Positions 50,355 to 60,800 of a DNA stretch of 64,000 nt are shown piece after piece. This DNA comes from Sipunculus nudus. Taxonomy: Eukaryota > Annelida > Sipuncula > Golfingiida > Sipunculidae. The DNA is taken from contig CM049314.1 in NCBI GenBank assembly GCA_026874595.1, positions 55,351,812-55,415,811 on the forward strand, given 5' to 3'. Numbering within the stretch: the stretch's first letter is position 1; every line of letters begins with the position of its first letter. The position numbers were made by a program, and so were the translations under genes. The notes beneath the pieces are model-generated. The model saw only the letters and a list, made by a program, of their open reading frames with translations. It made no database searches and had not been told where the DNA came from.

Positions 50355-51857
50355 CTAGACATTTCTTGGCACTGCAGGTGCAAGAGTATCCCCAGACATA
50401 GTATGCCCCCCCCCCTTAAGAATAGGCCCCCATTTTTAGCAGCATATACTGACACTTAGCAAGCAATTATTGTTTCTTCCATCTATCAATCCACATTCTT
50501 TTTGAAGATGTTGGTCCTGTGACCTTGACCTTTGACCTCATGACCCCAAAATCAATTGGGGTCTTGCTTTTTCAATTGGAGGTATACAAGTCAAGTTTGA
50601 AATCTATACATCAATAAAAGCAGGAATTATCATCCAGAAACTAATTTTTTGACAGATGGCTCCTGTGGCCTTGACCTTTGAGCTTGTGATCCCAAAACTG
50701 ATACTGATCATCCACTTTTATATATAAATCAATAGAGGTCTAGATTTATTGATGGACCATATAAAATTCAGGTTTGAAATCCATATATTATTCCAAGCTT
50801 GAATTATCATCTCGGGAACTAATTTTTTGGACAGATGGCTCCTGTGACCTTCACCTTTGACCTTGTGACCTCTAGATTGACAGGCATCCTCCTCTATTGG
50901 CAGGGGAACTGTATAAGCAAAATGAAAGGTCTGAGATGAAATGTTTGGCTGAAAATGCATCCACAATCTTTTTAAAGATGTCCTGTAACCTTGACCTTTG
51001 ACCTCATGACCCCGAAATCTGGTTTTTGGGATTTTTTTTGCTTTTTCAATGGGACAGCTCCTGTGGCCTTGACCTTTGACCTTGTGACCTCAAAATTGAT
51101 ATGGATCATCCACTATTGGCAAGTGAGCTATATATTCAAGATGGAAGACCTGGGATGAAAGTTTGGCTTAAAATGCATCCACAGTATCTTTTAAGATGCG
51201 AGTCCAGTGACCTTGAACTTTGACCTCATGACCCTAGAACCTATAGGGTTCTATTTAGTGGTGGGCCATACATAAGTCAAGTTTGAAATCCATATGGCTA
51301 TCAACACAGGAGATATCATAAGAGGTGTGTGATTTTCACCAAATATGGACACATTAAAGGTCAAGGCCACTCTCATGGTAGAGGTCATGACCCAAATGTA
51401 AATAAACCTCATCCCATAACCCATCTCTCTACATGTGCATAATATGAAAGAAATCTGTCCATTAGTTTTTGACTTATAATGCTTACAGTACTGTCAAGTG
51501 GCAATTATGGGGGTATTAAAAGGCGCAAAAACAAGATAAGGATAATAGGTGGCGCCACCAGTTTCCGGTATATCACAAGGCTATCTAAGATCTTCGATCA
51601 CCTTGATTTTTTTACCAGTCCATGCAAGCTTACTTGAGATATTTAAGAATTTGTGTTATTTTCAGCAAAAATGGACCTATTCAAGGTCAAGGTCCCATTT
51701 TAAATAGGCTTGGTCCTCTTACCTATATCAATACAAATGTAAAGTTTGAAAAAGATCAGTGAAATATTTTTTGAGTTATCCTACTCACAAGGTTTTTCAG
51801 CGGCAGCGGTGGGACTGTCGTGAAACCATAGTATCCCGACTTTGTCTGGGGATACAA
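50355..51857 (-). mobile_element. Helentron-like element, family G, copy 2 (1.5 kb)
   Basis: It starts CTAGACATTTCTTGGCACTG then GAGTATCCCCAGAC, and ends CCCGACTTTGTCTGGGGATACAA. It has the same terminal plan as copy 1, with a short core of 2-3 monomers and degenerate (GCG)n (CAGCGGCAGCGG). GGTGGCGCCACC lies at 51548. The long core of copy 1 and short core here show that array length varies within a family. Confidence 0.83.
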
Positions 51858-52263
51858 CTATTCTCTATTTACAAAAACAATTATAGAAACTTTCAGGTGT
51901 GAAGTGGCAACCCTAACATTTCCTTATCTATTCAGCTATGTATTAATAATATTTTTAAAGTGGTAAATTTACCACTTTAAAAATTATTCTATGATAAAAA
52001 CCAAAGCTTATATGGTCATATGAAGACTGACGGAGGCACTAGGACAAACAGACCACAATTTCTTGCAGTAAACTTTAACTCTGTAATCTTCAGGAAATCT
52101 AGGTTTGTATGAAGTTCAGCTTTTGCCCGGCTGTTGAGAATTTTCTCTTATCATAATGCTACAAAGACATGAGTCATTCTGATTGTATATTTGTGGATCA
52201 CCTAGAACTTGACATGACTAATAACAGGTTATTTCCATCTTATAAAGCCAAGGACGTGTTGTT
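51858..52263. other. Unique intron 1 DNA
   Basis: A small palindrome GTGGTAAATTTACCAC lies at about 51961. Nothing else is seen. Confidence 0.4.
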
Positions 52264-52476
52264 CTACAGATGGGCGATGATGTCATGAAACGGCCTGTGG
52301 TTACGACTATTGACAAATCCTACTAGTTCCCCCACGTCAACACCACCCTTGCTTGCTGCACCAAAAATTACATTACACCTTGAAAGGACAGTCAGCTTGT
52401 GATTCACGTAATACACAATGTGGTTAAAAGAGTGTGAGTGTGTTGGGGGGGGGGGGGGGGGGATCAGCAAAAACAC
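52264..52476 (-). other. Unidentified ORF with coding-like C-terminal half
   Basis: The 70-codon ORF begins in a C-run (proline stretch from the G/C homopolymer at 52443-52462), which is not credible as protein. The last about 31 codons (52264-52365: ASKGGVDVGELVGFVNSR, then NHRPFHDIIAHL, stop) have balanced composition. They follow a possible acceptor TTTTTGGTGCAG. This could be the terminal exon of a nested minus-strand gene, a retrocopy remnant or chance. I do not recognise the family. Confidence 0.2.
52443..52462. repeat. Poly-G homopolymer (20 bp)
   Basis: Uninterrupted G run; likely length-variable. Confidence 0.95.
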
Positions 52477-53189
52477 ATGACCAGAAAAATATCCTCACAA
52501 TTTTTTGTATCAGATGTGTGAACTATGGGTAATATGACTGTTATTTGTGCTACGCTGTGACATTACTTGTCCAAGATCAACTTGATAAGGGTGAAGATAT
52601 CTTTATAACCACCATACAATCCCTAATTTTGATACATATCTTGCAATTTACTTTCATATACTGTTTCCTGGTCAAGTACAAACACAATGAGATCGTTTAG
52701 TTCAAAATGTTGTCACCATCACAAAACTTAATCAATTTTCATTTTATCTTCACAAAATATTTAAACACTTCAGTTTAATAGAAATCTTTAAAAAGGAAAA
52801 TAAATATGTAATATATTTAACTCAGAAAATCAAGCAAAATGAGGAATAAAGGAACAAACTTTTATATTTTTATAAATTTAAAATTTTATAAGTTTATATA
52901 ATTTAAAATTTTTAAACACTTCCAGACAGAGAGGGTGACTTGGTTTAGATTAACGGAAATCTATAGAAATGAAAATAAATATGTTATATACATGTTTCAC
53001 CTCAGAAAACCTAGCCAAAGGTGGATGTTCTGGGTGTCAGCCTCAAGTCAAGTGCACCCTATGTGGCCTTCTGAGGAGATGAGCATTTGTATAATAATTG
53101 TACAGTACCCAATTACTACTGTTTCATTAAAAGCTCACATTTTTCCTTTGCTTCAGTAACCTCAAGTTCCTAATTTTACTTACCAACCT

Positions 53190-53460
53190 CTAGAATTATC
53201 TTAAAGGGGACTACTCCTATATCATGTGTCTATTAACTAAAGAAAATCCCTTGACCCTTTTATAAAAATAGGCCAGAAAACGACAATCCTATTGCACACA
53301 GGCTGTGTGTTTTGTTTACATCCATGTGTTTATAACATAAGGGGACCCACAAATATAATCCACATTCAACAAGAGTATCTGAAAGACAGGCAGAAGAACC
53401 AGTTTGGATTTTGGAAAAGTCAATTTACAACTGGTGACTTTAACAGCCAACCATCTTAGG
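53190..53460. repeat. Diverged relative of the 17.3-kb MITE
   Basis: It starts near TTAAAGGGGACTACTCC and shares ATAGGCCAGAAAA, CACACAGGCTGTGTGTTTTG and CAACTGGTGACTTTAACAG with the other two copies. Confidence 0.6.
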
Positions 53461-53839
53461 TTACATGTTCTCTCAGTTTGGTAACAAAGCTGTGTTTATT
53501 AACATCCTGAATATAAATAAGCCCATACAACATCACAGAGTCATTATAAGACTTCTCCTTACATTTAACAGGAATCTATTAACTAGAAATATTAGAATTC
53601 ATTATTATGTACTCAAAGAAAGCAAGAAATTACATTATACTACAGAAAAGTTAGGTGAAGAACTGTCTTTAAGTTTAGTTAACCATCAATGCATAGTATT
53701 AACTATTATGTACATGTATATTATACTGTAATTTAAAATTTTAATGTATTGTTTAACATAACAAACTATAAACTTTATTTATTTTACATATATGGATTGT
53801 ACAAATAGTCCTAATATTTAACTCATTGAATCACTCTCC

Positions 53840-53995
53840 ATGGTGACTCAGCCGGTGACATTTGCAGTGTTAGAGGTGGACGAGACCCAAGAACACAAGA
53901 GGAAATACCGGCCTTGGATGGGCAACTACAAGAAGTTTGTGGCATTTGACAAGCAGAATCCCTGCACTTCTATGCCCTACTACCCTTTTATTTAA
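53840..53995 (+). CDS. Unidentified 51-codon ORF, coding-like
   Basis: It reads ATG GTG ACT CAG ... to TAA: MVTQPVTFAVLEVDETQEHK, continuing RKYRPWMGNYKKFVAFDKQN and PCTSMPYYPFI. Its base composition and codon use are markedly richer and more balanced than the AT-rich flanks, and the residue mix (W, Y, K, D, P) is protein-like. An in-frame stop lies about 30 bp upstream, and a possible acceptor (GACTCAG) lies just after the ATG. It may be the last coding exon of a nested plus-strand gene, a complete microprotein, or a retrocopy fragment. I do not recognise the family. Confidence 0.35.
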   Translation: MVTQPVTFAVLEVDETQEHKRKYRPWMGNYKKFVAFDKQNPCTSMPYYPFI

Positions 53996-55170
53996 CTGAA
54001 AGTAAATGACACATTTTTTTAAGAAAAGACCTCAATGAAGAAATAGACCATGATGCTATCTTTTCACAGTGGACTGAAAAGTGAATGTTACCATTGGTAT
54101 CCCTTAAGCTAATATAGAACACTGCAAATATCATATTTGTTTGCACATTTACCACATACCAGTAAGAATGAGAAATGTCTCTGAATAAGAATATTTTCTA
54201 AAACAACAACGGTTTCAATTACCCCTAATAAGGATCACTTATAGAAACACTGCAGAGCTACATATAGCCTATTTTATTCATAAAAGTTAAACATAAATTG
54301 TGATAGTTCATCACCATAAATGCTGATCAGGATACAAATACGTGTGTATGTGTATCTCTGTGAGAGTGATGCCATTTTGGTGGACATAAAAAAGGACACA
54401 TTGATGGTTGGGTAAGCATAATTAAACCATCCATGAATGCAAGCTGACCTGACATTGGGCAACCGGCCAGATCACCGACAGCCCCTGTCTGCCGGACTGC
54501 TTTCATCCCCCATAGTGTTATATTTAGCAACAGCTCAGCAGCCATACCCACTGTCCAAAAGCCAGTTGCTTATCTTTATACAACGTGATCGCATGCCCCG
54601 TCAGACATAAAGGATCAATAATCGCCACGGCAACCATTAGGATCCACCTAAAATATGCGACAGACCTTTTTACAACCCGTCTGTAACGTTTGTTTGCGTT
54701 TTTTTATTAACCTGTTTTGATTCGTGTCTCAAGCAGCCTTGAGATAGGCTTACCTCCTTTTGTAAGCTCTCATTAGATGGGGGAAGATAAACACAGAATG
54801 ATCACGTCATCTATTTCTCACATCTGCTGGATAGCTGTTATTGCTGATAACATGACACATTATAATGCTTGCACCTTGACAAGATTTTCAAAATTCAGAT
54901 TAGCATGCGTGCGTGGGTTGAAGTCAAACTACAATGAACTAGGCAGTTGCAACTGGGACAATTAAAGGCCTACAGTAACTAATACATTTTGTGTGACAGG
55001 AAAATTCCATATGTTTTAATACTCACACCCCTACAAAAAATTAACAAACCTCTGGTAATTTACAAGTACATTTTGAACATAATAATGACCCATAGTCTGG
55101 AGAAATTATATTCAATGTTTTAAAGTAAATTATCCACATTATCACAGGTCTATCATAACAAGAATTAAAA
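53996..55170. other. Unique intron 1 DNA
   Basis: The stretch at 54420-54760 has a somewhat higher GC content. No exon 1 of the kinase was identified there, although this was checked. Confidence 0.4.
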
Positions 55171-55494
55171 CAAGGGACCTATGGGTCACGACGCTCAGCT
55201 GTTATATATGATAAAAAAATATTATTTAGAAATGAGGCACATGCTGGTTTTGTGTGGTAATAAATATAAGCTGTATTATGAGTTGTTGTTGTTTAGCTTA
55301 TGTATGATTTTGATAGTACCTTTGGAGACAGGGAAGAGGATTGATTTCATTTATTTTATTAACAAATGGAGTACTACTGTCACACAGATTTTGACTTTGC
55401 CATATAACTTATAAGCAGAACATTTAGTATAAAAGTTTAACTATTTATTAAAAAAATTACAAATATTGACCCAAATATAATTTTTATTAAAAAT

Positions 55495-55935
55495 AATAAG
55501 AGAATCATAAGATTTTTTAAAATGAAATATAACTGATATGATTATTAAAATAATATTAAAGAATATATTCATGAATGCATTCATGAATACATTTTGAAAG
55601 TATTTGCACGAGTATTCATATACTTTCATTTTTACCTGAATTCCCATTCTTTATGCAAGAAATTTTATAATGGAGTACATAATCATATTCGTATATAAAT
55701 ACAATTACATAGTATTCGCACCATGTCTGGTATTTATTCAGTTTTCACCAAACAATGATGTTGAGAATCCAGAATATACAAAATTCACACATTTAAATAA
55801 TGATCATAAGTACCTGGTTTTATGGCTTTTATTTATATTAAAAAATAACTGTTAAAAATTTATTTTGGACTAATTTCACATCAATGTACACACTAGACAC
55901 AGTAGGAATCTAGATTAATATTATCAACTGCATCT
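55495..55935 (-). repeat. Dispersed AT-rich module, copy 2 (inside family D copy 2)
   Basis: This is the reverse complement of the module at 31922-32350, with landmarks TACCTGGTTTTATGGCTTTT, CATGTCTGGTATTTATTCAG and ATATATTCATGAATGCATTC. Confidence 0.78.
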
Positions 55936-57692
55936 TTGTCTATCATTAATTTCCTTCATATAATCCTTAATGATTAGTAATGAATAATATGATTTACTTC
56001 TTTATCATAAAAAATGAACTGAATGCTGAGGTGACTGCATGGTGTTATTTGGAATATGTGACATTCTACCCATCGATACAAGATTCTTATATCATCAGTA
56101 ACTGTAAGTTAATTTCCTGTTATTATAAACTAACAAATTCCTTTTCTATTTTCCTTTAATTTGTTATTATAAACCAATAAAAATTTATTAATTTATTGTT
56201 TATTGTTATGTTGTTGGTTAAAACTACTAGATGAGTTGGGTTGAACACCTGGATCAACTGTGGCTGGCCATAAGCTGCCTGGATTCTCCCCTCAAGCGTG
56301 CATAATTTGATGAAAGGTCAACAAGGTCAACATACAGGTGACTCAAGAGGAGCTGGAGAGAGCCAAAGTCTGACAGGGTCTCATAAAAAACATTAATAAA
56401 AGCTACAATATTTGGCAAATTTCTTTCAGCTTTCTAAACTAAAAAGCTGAAATCCTTGTGTGCATGATATGAAAATTATATCAACAGTGCTCACGGGAAA
56501 CAAACGTGCCATGGTCACAGTTGGGCAAAATTTAAGGTACTAATTTTATATTTATACTAATAACTTATAAAATTTGAAAAATTCAGAACTAATTTTGGGT
56601 ATTCAATTGAATCTTGATTAAATAATGTTACATCCCTGACAAAAAAGATCTCTAGCTTCAGCAATGCCCTTGTTAAGGGAGTAAATATATTTCTTGATTT
56701 TTTACAAAGTGCATTATGTTTGGGCCCATAACTTAAAAAAAATACACAATACTGACATCATTTCTGGCATGTGCATAGTGAATGTATAGAAAAATATGTA
56801 TATTATATATGATCAAAGTCAGATCAGTGGTTTTGATATTAGGCAGTCTTAAAGTGTAACATTGGGTTTTTAATGGAAAAATGAAGTTTTTCATTGATAT
56901 CTCAAAGGAATTAAGTCCTAGTGACCAAATTCTTGGCATGGTAGGGGATTTTGGAGAAATCTAACTGTATGCCAAATTTAAGGAACTTAGAGCTGAAGCT
57001 CGGGAGCTGAGCTCTAGCAAACTGCATAACACTAGCAATATGTGACATGGTGCTTGAAAACTTGAATAAAATCTACAGTTTTTGATCAACTGGTTTCAAA
57101 TTTTTGGTGTTAACAGTTGAAATGCTAACAAAAACATGCTGTGAAAATTAAATCCACAGCAGTTACAGCAAAAAAACGTGCCATGGTCAAAGTTGGGCAA
57201 AATTTAAGGTACCAATTTTTTATTTTTGCTAATATTTTTAAAAATTTAAAAGATTTTGATCTAATTTTGGGTATACAATTTAATTTTGATTAATAAAAGT
57301 AATATTACTGGAAAAAAAGTGCTTAGCTTTAACAAGTTTTGTGTTAAGTGATAAAATTTCTTTCCTGATTATTTACAAAATGCATTATGTTTGGGCCCAT
57401 AACTTTTTTAAATTAAATAATACAGACCTAATTTCTGGCATGTACATAGGAATTATATAGAGGATTATTTATAGGAAATATGAGGAAAAACAGATGAGTG
57501 GTTTTGATATTAGGCAGTCCTAAAGTGTGAAAATAGGTTTTTAATAAAAAATTGAGGTTTTTCCTTAATTTCTCAAAGGAATGAAGTCGCAAAGACCCAG
57601 TTTTCGGCTTGGTAGGAGATCTTGGGGACATCTAACATTATGCTGAATTTTGGATTCCTAGGTCTTACGGTTTCAAAACGTGCCACATCTAC

Positions 57693-57720
57693 GGACGGAC
57701 GGACGGACGGACAGACGGAC
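57693..57720. repeat. (ACGG)n microsatellite
   Basis: A GGACGGACGGACGG run near the right end of family D copy 2. The D1, E and F elements have shorter GGAC tracts at the same relative position. Confidence 0.9.
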
Positions 57721-57949
57721 AATGGACCACGACTATAGCTCAGATGACTTATAGTCAGCTGAGCTAAAAATGCCATCATATCATTTGAACAGTGGTTATA
57801 TATTCTCAGACTGAATGGAGACACATCTCAGATGAAAAGAGCCTGATATGAACAGAATGATTTGTTATTGTACTGGTCATGTCTTTCGTAGATGAATGGA
57901 CTATAATCCTTCCGGCACTGACACACATTACAAACAGAACGGTCTATAA

Positions 57950-59058
57950 TTCTTATGGCCTGGTCTGTTCCAGGTATGATCTGTTATTTTGGTGGCCCTG
58001 GTCTCTGTTGAAGGTGTAGTCTTTAATTCTGGTGGCCTGGTCCATTACAAGTGTGGTATGTAATTGGGGTGGCCTGGTCTGTTTTAAGTGTGGTCTGTAA
58101 TTCTGATGCCCTGGTCTCTGTTGAAAGTGTGGTCTGTAATTCTGGTGGCCTGGTCTATTACAAGTGTGGTCTGTAATTGGGGTGGCCTGGTCTGTTTTAA
58201 GTGTGGTCTGTAATTCTGATGGCTTGGTCTGTTACTAGTATGGTCTGTAACTCTGGTCCTTTAATGGCTTGGTCTCTATTACAAGTGTGGTCTGTAATTC
58301 TGGTGCCCTGGTCTGTTACAATTTTAGTCTGTAGTACTGGTGGCCTGGTCTATTACAAGTGTGGTCTGTAGTTCTGGTGGCCCTGGACTCTGTTGAAAGT
58401 GTGGTCTGTAATTCTGGTGGCCTGGTCCATTACAAGTGTGGTATGTAATTGGGGTGGCCTGGTCTGTTTTAAGTGTGGTCTGTAATTCTGATGGCTAGGT
58501 CTGTTACCAGTATGGTCTGTAACTCTGGTCCCTTAATGGCTTGGTCTCTGTTACAAGTGTGGTCTGTAATTCTGGTGCCCTGGTCTGTTACAAGTGTAGT
58601 CTGTAATTCTGTTGGCCTGGTCTATTACAAGTGTGGTCTGAAGTTCTGGTGGCCCTGGTCTCTGTTGAAAGTGTGGTCTGTAATTCTGGTGGCCTGGTCC
58701 ATTACAATTGTGGTATGTAATTGGGGTGGCCTGGTTTGTTTTAAGTGTGGTCTGTAATTCTGATGGCTTGGTCTGTTACTAGTATGGTCTGTAACTCTGG
58801 TCCCCTGATGGCTTGGTCTCTGTTACAAGTGTGGTCTGTAATTCTGGTGCCCTGGTCTGTTACAAGTGTGGTCTGTAATTCTCGTGGCCTGGTCTATTAC
58901 AAGTGTGGTCTGTAGTACTGGTGGCCTGGTCTGTGTTAAGTGTGGTCTGTAATTCTGATGGCTTGGTCTGTTACTAGTATGGTCTGTAACTCTGGTCCCC
59001 TGATGGCTTGGTCTCTGTTACAAGTGTGGTCTGTAATTCTGGTGCCCTGGTCTGTGTA
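57950..59058. repeat. About 37-bp minisatellite in ~272-bp higher-order units
   Basis: The monomer is GTGGTCTGTAATTCTGGTGG-CCTGGTCTGTTACAA. The distinctive series GGGGTGGCCTGGTCTGTTTT, then TTACTAGTATGGTCTGTAAC, recurs at about 58180, 58455 and 58725, i.e. every 270-275 bp. Related monomers resume at about 59640-59690 beyond the MITE and TA tract. The ORFs at 58473 and 58940 are repeat translations. Confidence 0.88.
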
Positions 59059-59070
59059 TATATATATATA

Positions 59071-59501
59071 CTGTGGTTGCCTTTTTGTTCGCAAGGGTTT
59101 TAATTTCTCGATATTCACGAATGGGAAATAATCGCGAAAATGTAACCCTCGGGAATAATTGGCCAATTAGTATGTCCTTCTTATTAAGTGTAGCCAATAA
59201 TTCTATGGGAATAGGTTAGAACAATGAGAAATGTTATAATAAGTAACATCCATGCAGATATAGGGAAAACGTTCCCTTAAATTTGAACTAAACTACCTGT
59301 GCTGTGTGCACGGGCCCATCGTTCTATGAGAAGAATATCACAAACTCATGACTTATTCTCATTTTATAATACACACAGGTATGGCTTTACCAAAGATTTG
59401 ATATAGGTCCTGGTGAGATCGCGAAAAATGAACCCCTCGCGAAACATTAAAAATTGAGAAATCGCGAAATTTCAGCCTCGCGAAAATGAAGCCAACCACA
59501 G
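59071..59501. mobile_element. 431-bp TA-flanked MITE inserted in a (TA)n tract
   Basis: The left end CTGTGGTTGCCTTTTTGTTC-GC and inverted right end CTGTGGTTGGCTTCATTTTC-GC are inverse copies. Several CTCGCGAAA/ATCGCGAAA words lie inside each end. Flanking TA (59069-59070, 59502-59503) lies within TATATA runs, so the duplication is plausible but not unique. No ORF. Confidence 0.78.
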
Positions 59502-59531
59502 TATATATATATATATAAATATATATATATA

Positions 59532-59568
<37 letters not shown>
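59502..59568. repeat. (TA)n microsatellite
   Basis: Alternating TA with a few ATGTACATA interruptions. A shorter TA run lies on the other side of the MITE at 59056-59070. Confidence 0.95.
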
Positions 59569-59571
<3 letters not shown>

Positions 59572-59769
59572 TTTGATGGCCCAGTCTTCGTAATTTTGTC
59601 TCTTTTACATTCTCAATGGTTGAGGATTCTTATGGCCTAGTATCTAACATGTGTGGTCTATAATCCTGTTACAAGTGTGGTCAGTAATTTTGGTGGCTTT
59701 TACAGTCATGACCTATCATTCTGCTGGCTTAGTCTGGTAAAACTTCAGTATAGAGAGGTTATTTGATGG

Positions 59770-60800
59770 CCAGATAAGACTGCATGGTCGAAAGAGATTG
59801 TAAACATGTTGGTCAGGAAAGAGTGCATGATCTAGAGTGATTATGTGATGGTCAGGTAAGGCTGCATGGCCCAGAGAGGTTATATGTTGGAAAAGTAAGA
59901 CTGCATGGTCCAGAGTGCTTATTTGTTGACCAGGTAAGACTGCATAGTCAAGAGTGATTATGTATTGGCCAGGTAAGACTGCATGGTCAAGAGTGATTAT
60001 GAGTTGGCCAGGTAAGACTGCATGGTAAAGAGTGATTATATGTTGACCAGGTAAGACTGCATAGTCAAGAGTGATTATTTTTGGCCAGGTAAGACTGCAT
60101 AGTCAAGAGTGCTTATGTATTGGCCAGGTAAGACTGCATGGTCAAGAGTGATTATGAGTTGGCCAGGTAAGACTGCATGGTCAAGAGTGATTATATGTTG
60201 ACCAGGTAAGACTGCGTAGTCAAGAGTGATTATTTTTGGCCAGGTAAGACTGCATGGTCAAGAGTGATTATATGTTGGCCAGGTAAGACTGCATGGTCAA
60301 GAGTGATTATGAGTTGGCCAGGTAAGACTGCATAGTCAAGAGTGCTTATGTATTGGCCAGGTAAGACTGCATGGTCAAGAGTGATTATGAGTTGGCCAGG
60401 TAAGACTGCATGGTCAAGAGTGATTATGAGTTGGCCAGGTAAGACTGCATGGTCAAGAGTGATTATATGTTGCCCAGGTAAGACTGCATAGTCAAGAGTG
60501 ATTATTTTTGGCCAGGTAAGACTGCATGGTCAAGAGTGATTATGAGTTGGCCAGGTAAGACTGCATGGTCAAGAGTGATTATGTGTTGGCAAGGTAAGAC
60601 TGCATGGTCAAGAGTGATTATGTGTTGGCCAGGTAAGACTGCATGGTCTTGAGAGGTAAAATGTTGGCAATGTAAGACTGCATGGTCAAGAGTGATTATG
60701 TGTTGGCCAGGTAAGACTGCATGGTCTTGAGAGGTAAAATGTTGGCAATGTAAGACTGCATGGTCAAGAGTGATTATGTTTTGAGGCCAGAAAAGAATGC
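59770..60800. repeat. About 39-40-bp minisatellite, about 25 copies
   Basis: The unit is GGCCAGGTAAGACTGCATGG / TCAAGAGTGATTATGAGTT with small indels. Edge units (59770-59900, 60640-60800) are more diverged, the usual pattern of an array homogenised at its centre. Each unit has CCAGGTAAGA on the plus strand. Confidence 0.9.

Larger units (their letters stand above)
55171..57767 (-). mobile_element. Helentron-like element, family D, copy 2
   Basis: It starts CAAGGGACCTATGGGTCACG then ACGCTCAGCTG, and ends (ACGG)n-ACAATGGACCACG...AGTCAGCTGAGCTAA. The subterminal repeats GCTCAGCTG/CAGCTGAGC are exact inverses. It contains about two copies of a roughly 665-bp unit (AACGTGCCATGGTCA at about 56500 and 57175) and the AT-rich module at 55495-55935. 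Confidence 0.78.

Noticed and set aside
54440-54560. Minus-strand ATG GGG GAT GAA AGC AGT CCG GCA considered as exon 1 of the kinase gene
   Set aside because: The frame stops after 13 codons and has no donor or DIDLS-LR-like end, so it does not match the expected N-terminus.
54720-54775. Possible minus-strand donor GGAG|GTAAGCC with upstream ATG
   Set aside because: The encoded residues do not resemble the family N-terminus and the exon would not be in phase 0 with exon 2.
58473-58757. 94-codon ORF with repeating VWSVIL/CNSG units
   Set aside because: Translation of the 37-bp minisatellite.
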